DNA from: a virus
Virus record (IMG/VR): IMGVR_UViG_3300047321_000030
Location: 1 to 22,489 of that record
Direction: 5' to 3' (one strand)
DNA: 22,489 nucleotides
Below the pieces are notes generated by a model. That model was given only the letters and a program-made list of their open reading frames with translations. It was not told the DNA's origin and searched no databases. The position numbers and the translations under genes are program-made. Of the stretch, positions 13,840 to 20,647 are shown one piece after another. The first letter of the stretch is position 1. Each line of letters opens with the position of its first letter.

Positions 13840-14679
13840 ATGGCTATACGCACTGTCCATAAGGGCGGCGGACGCTTCTACTTCGATACCGACACGCCGG
13901 AGATCAAGGTTCCCGGTGTGACGTCGGTTATCGGCATGCTCGCAAAGCCCTTTCTCCAGCACTGGGCCGCGAAGATGACCGCTGAGCTTGCCGTTGACTC
14001 ATGGGACTTCGTGGCGAAGATGGCGGAGCGGGACCGGGACGGCGCAATCTCGTACCTGTCCGGCGCGGCACGTCGCTACACGAAGACGCGTGCGGATATC
14101 GGCAGCGAAGCGCACGACCTGTTTGAGCGCATGATCCGGGGTGAGCACGTCGGGCGCGTGTCCCTGGATATGGAGCCGTACCGGCGTCACTTCGCTGAGT
14201 TCCTGGACGCCGTAAACCCGGAGCTAGTTCGCGCGGAAGACGTCGCCTGGTCTGACACTCACGGCTATGCCGGTTCGTTCGACGGCATGCTACGGATTTG
14301 GGTGGACCCGAAGACCAGGAAGCCCACCCCGGACCGTTCGGGCGTTCCCGCGCTGGTTATGGGCGACTGGAAGACCGGGAAGAACACCTATCCGGAAGTC
14401 GCGTTGCAGATGGCGGCTTACGCCTTCGCGGACCGCATCATCTCGCCGGACGGCACTTCTGACCCAATGCCGGAATTCGACGGCGGGGCCGTTCTCCACA
14501 TCACTGCCGATCAGTGGGCATTCAAGCCCGTGCGTATCGACCGGGACGTGTTTGAGGTCTTCCTTTCGCTGCGGCACATCTTCGATTGGGACCGGGAGAT
14601 TTCCAAGACGGTCCTAGGTAAGCCCCTGGCGAAGTCGTACGGAGAGCTTGTCACCGGTACTCAGCGAAGGGCGAAGTGA
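13840..14679 (+). CDS. PD-(D/E)XK exonuclease, RecB/Cas4-like
   Basis: A 279-residue protein with the motif order of the PD-(D/E)XK nuclease superfamily. GSEAHDLFERMI (residues 88-99) is motif I-like. HGYAGSFDGM supplies D148. GDWKTGK supplies D176 and K178. QMAAY (Q190, Y194) is the QxxxY motif of RecB/AddB/Cas4-type nucleases. Phage members process DNA ends for recombination or replication. The length fits stand-alone phage exonucleases. The ATG has AGGGAGG eight bases upstream. It is the first gene after the repeat-rich non-coding region, and the lipoprotein gene follows two bases after its stop. Confidence 0.8.
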   Translation: MAIRTVHKGGGRFYFDTDTPEIKVPGVTSVIGMLAKPFLQHWAAKMTAELAVDSWDFVAKMAERDRDGAISYLSGAARRYTKTRADIGSEAHDLFERMIRGEHVGRVSLDMEPYRRHFAEFLDAVNPELVRAEDVAWSDTHGYAGSFDGMLRIWVDPKTRKPTPDRSGVPALVMGDWKTGKNTYPEVALQMAAYAFADRIISPDGTSDPMPEFDGGAVLHITADQWAFKPVRIDRDVFEVFLSLRHIFDWDREISKTVLGKPLAKSYGELVTGTQRRAK

Positions 14680-14681
14680 AC

Positions 14682-14954
14682 ATGAACCGACGTCGTACCG
14701 CGCTGTCCGTCGCTGCCGTGTCCGTGGGGCTACTGGCCCTGTCCGCGTGCGGTGACAAGTACGTAGAGCCGTTCAGGGACGCCCCGCGCTCCGGCACCAC
14801 GAACAGTGCCCCGGCGGACGTCATCGAAATGCCGGACGGCTTCAACAACCTTGCCACGAAGTGTGACCACGGAAACCGGCTGTACGTGACCTATCACGGT
14901 GACTCGGCGTACGGCGCTCCGGCAGTCGTCAAGGGTGACCCTTCCTGCCGCTGA
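14682..14954 (+). CDS. Phage-encoded lipoprotein
   Basis: A 90-residue protein with a full lipoprotein signal: basic MNRRRTALS, a hydrophobic core (VAAVSVGLLAL) and the lipobox L-S-A-C with C23 as the lipidation site. The mature part is short, with two cysteines (in ATKCDHGN and DPSCR) that may form a disulfide and a compact beta-like segment (RLYVTYHGDSAYGAPAVV). It should be anchored on the outer face of the host membrane. I chose ATG 14682, ten bases after AAGGG; a GTG at 14676 overlapping the previous stop is an alternative. Phage lipoproteins often block DNA entry by related phages; that role is inference. Confidence 0.75.
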   Translation: MNRRRTALSVAAVSVGLLALSACGDKYVEPFRDAPRSGTTNSAPADVIEMPDGFNNLATKCDHGNRLYVTYHGDSAYGAPAVVKGDPSCR

Positions 14955-14960
14955 GTGGCT

Positions 14961-14985
14961 GGCAATCGGCTCACTAGCCCCTAAG
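14961..14985 (+). promoter_or_regulatory. Early promoter-like motif, copy 4 (RDF-like gene)
   Basis: GGCAATCGGCTCACT (14961-14975) has one change from the core and continues with AGCCCCTAAG, as in copies 1 and 3. It lies 6 bp after the lipoprotein stop and about 125 bp ahead of the RDF-like gene start, leaving an unusually long leader. Confidence 0.6.
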
Positions 14986-14988
14986 TAG

Positions 14989-15074
14989 AGGGGGACGGAG
15001 CGGCCGGAAAGCGCAGCGAGATGAACCCGGTTCGTCCGGCGGATGAGACATGCGCAAACCCCGCCCGTCCCCCT
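14989..15074 (+). other. Probable structured 5' leader of the RDF-like gene
   Basis: The arms AGGGGGACGG (14989-14998) and CCGTCCCCCT (15065-15074) form a perfect 10-bp stem closing an 86-nt region, with an inner pair GCCGGA (15003-15008) and TCCGGC (15035-15040). It lies between an early promoter-like motif and the RDF-like gene. It may be a regulatory leader; no known riboswitch family was recognised. A 37-codon frame from ATG 15021 overlaps the RDF start but has no good ribosome site. Confidence 0.45.
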
Positions 15075-15108
15075 TGCCAACGTCGCTACACAAATGGAGA
15101 GAACCAGC

Positions 15109-15816
15109 ATGGGTGTTCAGATTTTCGACACTGACCCGGACGCGAAGCCTGAGAAGCGCGAGAAGACCGTTTACGAGACTCCGGACTTCCTGTTCCGGAC
15201 CGGCATGAAAAACCCGGTGACCGGCAAGCCGATGTCCCTTTCGGAGTGGCGGGTCACTACCGCTGAGAAGGACACGGCGGACGCCATCGCTCAGCTTCTC
15301 GGCGGTGAGGTGACGGAGTGGGAGACCACAAAGGAGGACTATCTCCAGGTCCTTACCGCGCGTGACTCGGTCGAAATCGTCATCGACAGCGCGAAGGACG
15401 TAGACGACCGGCTGATCAAGTGGGGTCTTCACGGCCCGGAGCATGAGTGCGACGGCGTTTACTTCCTCTCTCCGCCGGAGGATGCCGGAGACCCGTGCGG
15501 CTGCCCGAAGTTGCTCAAGGATCGGAAGGCGGCTGCCGCTAAGAAGCGCGGTCCCTCGCCTCACGTCACGGTGGACTTCCGCCTTGCCGAGGATTACGAC
15601 CTGGGCCGCGCGCGCCTCACGTCTACCGGCTGGAAGTTCCTTGAGACCCTGCACGAAGTCAAGGATGCGCTTGACGCCGTGAACGGTCCGGCGCTGTGCG
15701 TGCTCCGCCTTGAGCTTGTGGAGTTCGACAGCGACACGTACGGCCGAGTGTCCTACCGGAAGCCGGTCATTGACGTGGTCGGCGCGTACAACGATGCGAT
15801 TGCCGAAGAGCGCTGA
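15109..15816 (+). CDS. Recombination directionality factor-like protein (phiC31 gp3 family)
   Basis: A 235-residue protein close in length to phiC31 gp3 (244). It begins MGVQIFDTDPDAKP and has LSEWRVTTAEKDTADAIAQLLGG, EWETTKEDYLQVLT, a Cys-rich loop (HECDGV, then GDPCGCP) with H112, C114, C130 and C132 as possible zinc ligands, and a late strand pair (ALCVLRLELVEF). This pattern is what I recall of Gp3-like actinophage proteins, several of which are RDFs that make serine integrases excise the prophage. The ATG at 15109 has GGAGAG upstream; an in-frame ATG at 15043 lies in the leader. Many family members also exist in phages without proof of RDF activity, so function is likely but not certain. 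Confidence 0.7.
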   Translation: MGVQIFDTDPDAKPEKREKTVYETPDFLFRTGMKNPVTGKPMSLSEWRVTTAEKDTADAIAQLLGGEVTEWETTKEDYLQVLTARDSVEIVIDSAKDVDDRLIKWGLHGPEHECDGVYFLSPPEDAGDPCGCPKLLKDRKAAAAKKRGPSPHVTVDFRLAEDYDLGRARLTSTGWKFLETLHEVKDALDAVNGPALCVLRLELVEFDSDTYGRVSYRKPVIDVVGAYNDAIAEER

Positions 15817-15818
15817 TC

Positions 15819-15983
15819 GTGTCGCACACCGTAAGGGACTTCGCGTCCATTCTCCGGGGGCTGCCGGATGTCGATATCCAGCGGCCCCTATGGGAGTTCA
15901 CACCGGCTGAGCGCCCGTACGTGATCCATGAGCGACGCCGAAGGTTTGGCGTTGACGACGAAGCGGGGTTCGACTTTGGGTAA
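15819..15983 (+). CDS. 54-aa small protein, unknown
   Basis: A 54-residue frame from GTG at 15819, two bases after the RDF-like stop: it begins MSHTVRDFASILRGLPDVD and ends in a basic-then-acidic tail (HERRRRFGVDDEAGFDFG). The upstream ribosome site is weak (GAAGAG), so coupling with the preceding gene is probable. Its end overlaps the start of the next gene. The amphipathic first half and Arg-rich motif look like a real protein, but no family was recognised. Confidence 0.5.
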   Translation: MSHTVRDFASILRGLPDVDIQRPLWEFTPAERPYVIHERRRRFGVDDEAGFDFG

Positions 15984-16275
15984 GCGAGGCAGCGTTGCCG
16001 ATTACGCGGGGGAGGCTCTTTACGCGGGGGACCTGATCACCTATGCGGTTCGCGCCGGTAACCGGGTGCGAATGGCGGACGCCGTAATCATGAAAGCGAC
16101 CGCGAAAATGGCCGGTGGCAGGCTCCGCGCCATGCTGCTAGTCCAGCCCACGGGAGTTGACTCCGGGTACGGACTGACTCAGCGCGAGACGCTGCGGTCT
16201 TCGTGGATCTCCGCTGAGCACGTGCGGTTGATTCACTCCGGGGTCATGTCCAACCTTGCCGAAGGGGACGAGTGA
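15976..16275 (+). CDS. Small early protein with conserved-looking DYAGEALYAGDLITYA start
   Basis: A protein of about 99 residues. The segment VADYAGEALYAGDLITYAVRAGNRVRMADAV is followed by two strands (MLLVQPTG) and ends with WISAEHVRLIHSG. I recall similar small proteins in other Streptomyces phages but know no function. Two starts are possible: a TTG at 15976 with CGGGG seven bases upstream, and an ATG at 15928 (115 residues) with no ribosome site that would overlap the 54-aa gene by 56 bp. I prefer 15976. The stop overlaps the next start by four bases (GTGA). Confidence 0.6.
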   Translation: MGKRGSVADYAGEALYAGDLITYAVRAGNRVRMADAVIMKATAKMAGGRLRAMLLVQPTGVDSGYGLTQRETLRSSWISAEHVRLIHSGVMSNLAEGDE

Positions 16276-16502
16276 GGGACTACACGGTCCGGATTGACCC
16301 GCTGCACAACTACGCCGAGAGTGCCTATCGCTGGCGGGTGTGGCTAGGCGGCAAGGTGCCCGAAGGGGTGGCGCGCGAAGTGGTCGGCGAGGGTGAGACG
16401 CACTTCCGGCACTCGGCAGTCAAGGCCGCTCAGCGCTGTATCAAGGCGCACGCGAAGGGCAAGCCGTACACGGACGCGCGAGAGTTCACCATCCGCGCCT
16501 AG
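16272..16502 (+). CDS. 76-aa small protein, unknown
   Basis: A 76-residue basic protein starting MRDYTVRIDPLHNYAESAYRWRVWLGG, with a helix (HSAVKAAQRCIKAHAKG) in the second half. The strand-strand-helix order is frequent in small actinophage proteins of unknown role. The GTG start overlaps the previous stop and has AAGGGG upstream in the preceding gene. A terminator follows the stop, making this the last gene of the RDF-like operon. Confidence 0.6.
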   Translation: MRDYTVRIDPLHNYAESAYRWRVWLGGKVPEGVAREVVGEGETHFRHSAVKAAQRCIKAHAKGKPYTDAREFTIRA

Positions 16503-16513
16503 CTAGGGCCATA

Positions 16514-16548
16514 GGCCGGACGTTCCCATTGCGGAGCGTCCGGCCCTT
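16514..16548 (+). terminator. Terminator after the RDF-like operon
   Basis: A 9-bp stem, GGCCGGACG (16514-16522) with CGTCCGGCC (16537-16545), a 14-base loop, then CTTTGG. A short T-run makes it a moderate terminator. It separates the RDF-like operon from the operator-led operon that follows. Confidence 0.7.
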
Positions 16549-16560
16549 TGGCGTTGAGGG

Positions 16561-16580
16561 ACCTACTCAATTGAGTAGGC
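16561..16580. promoter_or_regulatory. Operator-like palindrome, copy 7
   Basis: A 20-bp copy centred between 16570 and 16571; only the last base differs (C for T). It lies just after a terminator and immediately ahead of the ribosome site (GGAGGGAGG) of the 59-aa gene. No early promoter motif is seen here. Confidence 0.75.
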
Positions 16581-16592
16581 GGAGGGAGGCTC

Positions 16593-16772
16593 ATGGACCG
16601 GGTGATCAAGCCGGGCAACACGCTGCCTACTGGCGACGTACGGGCAATGGGCGCGGGTGACGTGCTGTGGCTGGACCCGGGGCTTAGAACGTGGGCTGAG
16701 TGGCCCAGGTACACGGACGCAATCCGCCATGCGATCGGGCGTGGCGCTGAGGTTAGGTGGCTGAATGGCTGA
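16593..16772 (+). CDS. 59-aa small protein, unknown
   Basis: A 59-residue protein starting MDRVIKPGNTLPTGDVRAMG and containing DVLWLDPGLRTWAEWPRYTDAIRHAIGRGA; it is Trp-rich, with a C-terminal helix. The very strong ribosome site GGAGGGAGG before ATG 16593 supports it as a real gene, the first of an operon with the NlpC/P60-like gene. It overlaps that gene by eight bases. No family was recognised. Confidence 0.6.
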   Translation: MDRVIKPGNTLPTGDVRAMGAGDVLWLDPGLRTWAEWPRYTDAIRHAIGRGAEVRWLNG

Positions 16773-17259
16773 GCCCAGACCGGGTGACTTCGCACTCACC
16801 CGCATAGAAGGACTCACGGGGCGGGCAATCGCACTGGGGCAACGGCTGATCGGGGACGGCGCTCCCGTACAGCACGCGATGTTGTACGTGGGGGACGGCA
16901 AGGTAGTTCAGGCAATGCCGGGCGGGGCCGAGTGCATCCCGCTGAGCGAAGCCAACGCGCCCGTTGTGTGGTCCAGCGACGTTATCCGGCTGACGGACTG
17001 GGAACGGCAGGTGATCGTGTCTACCGGCTACGCGCTGGTGGGCACGCCTTACAGCTTCCTTGACTACGGGTCGATTGGGCTTGCCACGTTCGGCATTCGT
17101 CCGCGCTTCGTGCGGGACTTCGTGGCTAACTCCGACCACATGATTTGCAGTCAGCTAGTGGACTTCGCCTATGACATGGCGGGTGTCCACCTGTTCAGCG
17201 ACGGCCGGATACCGGGTGACGTGACTCCGGGCGACCTTTACCACCTGCTACAGCCGTGA
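16765..17259 (+). CDS. Permuted NlpC/P60 (YiiX-like) papain-fold protein
   Basis: A 164-residue protein whose key residues come in the permuted order of the YiiX/LRAT-like branch of the NlpC/P60 superfamily. H37 lies in VQHAMLYVGDGKVVQAMPGG, and the likely nucleophile C128 in SDHMICSQLVDFAYDMAG, with GTPYSFLDYGSIG between them. Members act as peptidases, amidases or acyl transferases. There is no signal peptide, so it would act in the cytoplasm unless exported by other means. The ATG has AGGTGG four bases upstream and overlaps the previous gene by eight bases; the next gene starts on its stop (TGATG). The substrate cannot be inferred. It is not part of the lysis cassette. Confidence 0.7.
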   Translation: MAEPRPGDFALTRIEGLTGRAIALGQRLIGDGAPVQHAMLYVGDGKVVQAMPGGAECIPLSEANAPVVWSSDVIRLTDWERQVIVSTGYALVGTPYSFLDYGSIGLATFGIRPRFVRDFVANSDHMICSQLVDFAYDMAGVHLFSDGRIPGDVTPGDLYHLLQP

Positions 17260-17402
17260 TGTTCCGGGGCCGCTGGACCGTACAGAAGTGCGGCGGGGTG
17301 TGGGGAGTGTTCCGGCCGTGGGAAACCCTGCCGTGCCTCACCTACTGGGACCACTGGGACGCCATCCGGCGCGCTCAGCAACTAGCAAGGGGACTCAAGT
17401 GA
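17259..17402 (+). CDS. 47-aa Trp-rich protein, unknown
   Basis: A 47-residue frame from an ATG that overlaps the preceding stop (TGATG): MFRGRWTVQKCGGVWGVFRP then LTYWDHWDAIRRAQQLARG. It has six tryptophans and a C-terminal helix; this strand-strand-helix micro-domain resembles small proteins I recall from actinophages, with no known role. There is no clear ribosome site, so translation would depend on coupling. It overlaps the HNH gene start by four bases. Confidence 0.5.
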   Translation: MFRGRWTVQKCGGVWGVFRPWETLPCLTYWDHWDAIRRAQQLARGLK

Positions 17403-17824
17403 AGGTGTGCCGACTATGCGGGCGGGGGAAGCCCGCTGAACAGTTCCTAGCCGGTAAGGCGAAGAAGGAGAGTTCCGCGTGTGCCACGTGTCGCCGGAAA
17501 CGGCAGGCGCAACACCGTAAGGACTACTACCGGAAGCTACCGCCGGACAAGCGTCACACGGTCACGCACAAGCGGCGCGCTGAGGCGTACGGCGTAGAGC
17601 ACGTGGAGTATTCGCGGCTTGCCATTCTCCGGCGCTGGAAATCGCGGTGTTGCTACTGCGAGGCAACCGCAACCCACCTTGACCACGTGCACCCGCTTTC
17701 GAAGGGCGGGGCCGACGCTGAACACAACATCGTGCCTGCCTGCCGGACGTGCAATCTCCGGAAGGGGGCTAAGACCCTCGCCGAATGGGCCGAGACGTTC
17801 GGTCCGGGCGATCTGCCTTTCTAG
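17399..17824 (+). CDS. HNH endonuclease
   Basis: A 141-residue protein with two parts. Residues 1-35 hold a zinc ribbon, C4-x2-C7 and C28-x2-C31, which may bind DNA. Residues about 80-130 are the HNH nuclease: C84-x2-C87, DHVHPLSKGG with D95, H96 and H98, N110, and C115-x2-C118. A basic linker joins them (RKRQAQHRKDYYRK). It would cut DNA using one metal ion. I chose GTG 17399 with AAGGGG six bases upstream; an in-frame start at 17288 lies inside the 47-aa gene. HNH proteins next to terminase genes help packaging, but this one lies in the early region, so a homing or replication/recombination role is possible. Confidence 0.8.
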   Translation: MKVCRLCGRGKPAEQFLAGKAKKESSACATCRRKRQAQHRKDYYRKLPPDKRHTVTHKRRAEAYGVEHVEYSRLAILRRWKSRCCYCEATATHLDHVHPLSKGGADAEHNIVPACRTCNLRKGAKTLAEWAETFGPGDLPF

Positions 17825-17833
17825 GGAGTGCGC

Positions 17834-18022
17834 ATGCTCGCAATCGTCACGCCGAATGACCCCGGTTGGTTTCCGTGGACGTTCGAAGCGGAGAAGGGGC
17901 CGCGCGACGAATACGCGGTGACCATTTCGCTTGCGGGTGAGCCGCACGACTCGACCGTGTACGCGACGGCGGACGAAGTGCGAGACATGATCACGGCCCT
18001 TAAGGCGGTGCTCGAAGGCTAG
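17834..18022 (+). CDS. 62-aa small protein, unknown
   Basis: A 62-residue protein starting MLAIVTPNDPGWFPWTFEAE and ending in a helix (TADEVRDMITALKAVLEG). Two strands before the helix (YAVTISLAG, STVYAT) suggest a compact alpha/beta fold. ATG 17834 lies five bases after AGGGAG; a GTG at 17828 is an alternative. The last base of the TAG stop is the first base of the early promoter-like motif. No family was recognised. Confidence 0.55.
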   Translation: MLAIVTPNDPGWFPWTFEAEKGPRDEYAVTISLAGEPHDSTVYATADEVRDMITALKAVLEG

Positions 18023-18036
18023 GCAATCGACTCACT
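18022..18036 (+). promoter_or_regulatory. Early promoter-like motif, copy 5 (primase-helicase)
   Basis: A perfect match to the core GGCAATCGACTCACT, beginning at the last base of the preceding stop codon, just as copy 1 does. A small hairpin, TCACT (18036 region) with AGTGA, follows. The primase-helicase start is 34 bp downstream of the core, with GAAGGGAA upstream of its ATG. Confidence 0.6.
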
Positions 18037-18070
18037 CACTTGTCAGTGAAGGCACTTCGAAGGGAACCCA

Positions 18071-20566
18071 ATGCAGTTCGGCGAAATTCTGGGCCGCTTC
18101 ACTGACGTGAGCGAAGAGCAGGACGGGGGATATCTCGCGCTGTGTCCGGCGCACGGTGACTCCCGTCCGTCGCTCCGGGTATGGCGCGGCGAAGACAACA
18201 AAGTCCGCATGACGTGCCGTGTCGGATGCAAGACCGAAGATGTGATCAAGGCCGTGGGGCTTTCCTGGGCGGACATGTTCAACGCCACCGGGGAAAGCCT
18301 CACGGTTCCGACTGAGCGGGCACAGCTTGTGTCCGGGGCGTACGTGGCTCAGCTTGCCGACTACGCCGAACAGGCTTCGTTCCGCCTTCTCGACTTCACG
18401 TCTTCTCTCGCCGCTCAGGCGCGGGGCTACATGACTCGGCGGTTCGGTCTGGACGAAGACACGGCTGCCGAACTAGGTATCGGCGTTGACGCTGGCGGCC
18501 CGCCTTCGTCCGTGCTGCCGTACCTGTCCCGCTCGTATCTCGCGTTCCCTCGCCTTACGGTTCCGCTCCGGGGCTTCGATGGTGCGCCGCGCGGGTTGCA
18601 GGGTCGGGACCTGTCCGGCGACTGTCCGGGCCGGTGGGTGTCCCTGATGAACCCTGAGGGCTTCCGCTGGGCTCCCTACGGGGTTTTCAGGGGGCAGGGT
18701 GGCTATGGGGTTGTCCTGGTCACTGAGGGGCCGGGAGACGCGCTCACAGCGGTTTCGTGCGGGTACGACGCGGTAGCGATCCGGGGTGCGTCCCTCGCTG
18801 TGTCGCCGGACCTGATCGCGGAACTTGCGGCGGGGCTTCGCGGGTCTCAGGTCATCATCTGTGGGGACAACGACACGGCCGGAAACGGCTTCACGAAGCG
18901 TCTCGCGGATGGGCTTGCGGCACTCGGCGTGTCCGTGGCAACCCTTGAGATCCCGTACGCGGGTGCGGACCTTACGGACTGGCGTGAGCGTGTCGGCCCG
19001 CGTGCCTTCCCGGGTCTGCTGCATGAGGCCGTTAAGGGTGCTCAGACGCTCCCTGGGGCTCACGGATTGGCCGTGCCGGACGGAGACACCGGGGCACTGA
19101 TTCCGGACGCTGACGAAGCGCGTAGGGCCGTCCGGCTGGTCTCTGAGCTTATGGAGCGCTACGGGTCCAGCGACGTTCTGAACGCACACGCTTTGGTGAC
19201 GTTCACCGGGGGCCGGATCAAGTACGCCCCGGGTCTTGGCTTCTACGTGTGGAACGGGACCATTTGGGAGCGCAGTGAGACGCGCGTCCGTCAAGCCATT
19301 CACTACATGGGTGCGGCGCTCACGGTGGCTGCCGCTGAGAAGTCCGCTGAGCACCGGGCGAAGGGCGGAGACCCGAAGGACGACCCGGGGGAGAAGCTGA
19401 GGAAGACCGCGAAGGGGTTCACGCTCACGCGGAACATTGACTCACTCATGCGTGAGCTTCGGGCAGTGCCCAGCGTGGCCGTTGAGGCGGAAGCGTTCGA
19501 CGCGCGGGAAGACCTGCTCTCGTTCCGGAACGGCACGGTGAATCTCCGCACGGGCAGGCTCCGGGAGCACTCGAAAGCGGACATGCTCACGTACGCCATG
19601 GACATTGACTATGACCCTGAGGCGACGTGTCCGCGCTGGGAAACGTTCCTCGCCGAGATTTTCCCGGACTACCCGGAACTAGTGGACTACATGCGCCGGA
19701 TGGTGGGTTACGGCATTACCGGCAGCGTGGCCGAACAGTGCTTCTGTGTTTTCTGGGGCAAGGGTGCTAACGGAAAGTCCGTGTTCACGGAGACCGTTGG
19801 GTCCGTGTTCCGGCCCCTGTCCAAGACAACGCCTTTCGCCACGTTCGAAGACAAGGCATCCGGCGGCATCCCCAACGACCTAGCGGCACTTCGAGACGCG
19901 CGGCTTGTGATGGCGTCCGAAGGCGAGTCGGGCAAGCCTATGTCCGAAGCGGTTCTCAAGCGCGTGACCGGAAAGGACGAGATAGCCGCGCGCTTTCTCC
20001 GACAGGAATTCTTCACTTTCAAGCCCCGGTTTTTGCTCATGCTGGCCACAAATCATAAGCCCAAATTCCGGGGCCAGGATGAGGGGCTTTGGCGGCGCGT
20101 GAAGATGATTCCCTTCAAGCGCTACTTTGCGCCGAGTGAGCGGGATTACACCCTTGACGCAAAGCTTTTGGCGGAATCCCAGGGCATTGCAGCGTGGGCC
20201 GTCCGTGGCGCTGTCGAGTGGTTCGCGGGTGGCTTGCAAGATCCGGCCATCATCGCTGAGGCGACGAAGGAATATCGGGAGACGTCAGACGCGCTTGCCG
20301 GATTCTTCCCGGGCGTACTTGAGCCGTGCGAGGAAGGCGAGGCAATCGACGGAGCGGCGGCTTTCAATGCCTACCTTGAGTGGTGCGAAGCCGAGAATCT
20401 GCCGCTAAAGGAACGGTGGACCCGACGTGCCTTTTATGGGGCCATGGAAGAGCGCGGAGTGACCCGGCGGAAGCGGGCACAGGGGATTGTCCTGATCGGC
20501 TGCCGCATCCCTCCCACGGGCACGAAGGCGACCGGTCCCGGGATCTTCTCCCGTGACGCTGAGTGA
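18071..20566 (+). CDS. Primase-helicase, P4 alpha-like
   Basis: An 831-residue replication protein with three regions. Residues about 20-66 hold a zinc site, C25-x2-H28 and C49-x3-C53 (CPAHGDSRPSLRV, then CRVGC), as in CHC2-type primases. Residues about 215-300 hold a TOPRIM domain: VTEGPGDAL with E219, and GDNDTAGNG with D266 and D268. The C-terminal half has the D5-type region and an SF3/P4-type helicase: Walker A GKGANGKS (563-570), then a Walker B-like MASEGE segment and LMLATNHKPKF as the sensor. It should open the origin and make primers for the polymerase encoded next. The gene has its own early promoter-like motif. Leucine CTA codons are rare here, unlike the tail genes. Confidence 0.88.
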   Translation: MQFGEILGRFTDVSEEQDGGYLALCPAHGDSRPSLRVWRGEDNKVRMTCRVGCKTEDVIKAVGLSWADMFNATGESLTVPTERAQLVSGAYVAQLADYAEQASFRLLDFTSSLAAQARGYMTRRFGLDEDTAAELGIGVDAGGPPSSVLPYLSRSYLAFPRLTVPLRGFDGAPRGLQGRDLSGDCPGRWVSLMNPEGFRWAPYGVFRGQGGYGVVLVTEGPGDALTAVSCGYDAVAIRGASLAVSPDLIAELAAGLRGSQVIICGDNDTAGNGFTKRLADGLAALGVSVATLEIPYAGADLTDWRERVGPRAFPGLLHEAVKGAQTLPGAHGLAVPDGDTGALIPDADEARRAVRLVSELMERYGSSDVLNAHALVTFTGGRIKYAPGLGFYVWNGTIWERSETRVRQAIHYMGAALTVAAAEKSAEHRAKGGDPKDDPGEKLRKTAKGFTLTRNIDSLMRELRAVPSVAVEAEAFDAREDLLSFRNGTVNLRTGRLREHSKADMLTYAMDIDYDPEATCPRWETFLAEIFPDYPELVDYMRRMVGYGITGSVAEQCFCVFWGKGANGKSVFTETVGSVFRPLSKTTPFATFEDKASGGIPNDLAALRDARLVMASEGESGKPMSEAVLKRVTGKDEIAARFLRQEFFTFKPRFLLMLATNHKPKFRGQDEGLWRRVKMIPFKRYFAPSERDYTLDAKLLAESQGIAAWAVRGAVEWFAGGLQDPAIIAEATKEYRETSDALAGFFPGVLEPCEEGEAIDGAAAFNAYLEWCEAENLPLKERWTRRAFYGAMEERGVTRRKRAQGIVLIGCRIPPTGTKATGPGIFSRDAE

Positions 20567-20647
20567 ATTCCGCGGGACACGCCGGCCACGGGTATACGGG
20601 TAAGAAACGGACATCGCGGGCCTAGTCCGCTACACAGAGAGTCACAG

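Noticed and set aside
15021-15134. A 37-codon leader-peptide frame before and into the RDF-like gene
   Set aside because: There is no convincing ribosome site and the frame is partly explained by the start of the RDF-like gene.
18473-19354. A 293-codon open frame on the - strand inside the primase-helicase gene
   Set aside because: It overlaps the TOPRIM region of a well-supported gene and has the Arg/Pro-rich composition of a shadow frame.
20341-20350. GGCAATCGAC inside the primase-helicase gene, resembling the early promoter core
   Set aside because: Only the first ten bases match and it lies inside coding sequence far from any gene start; similar chance matches occur near 513 and 16833.
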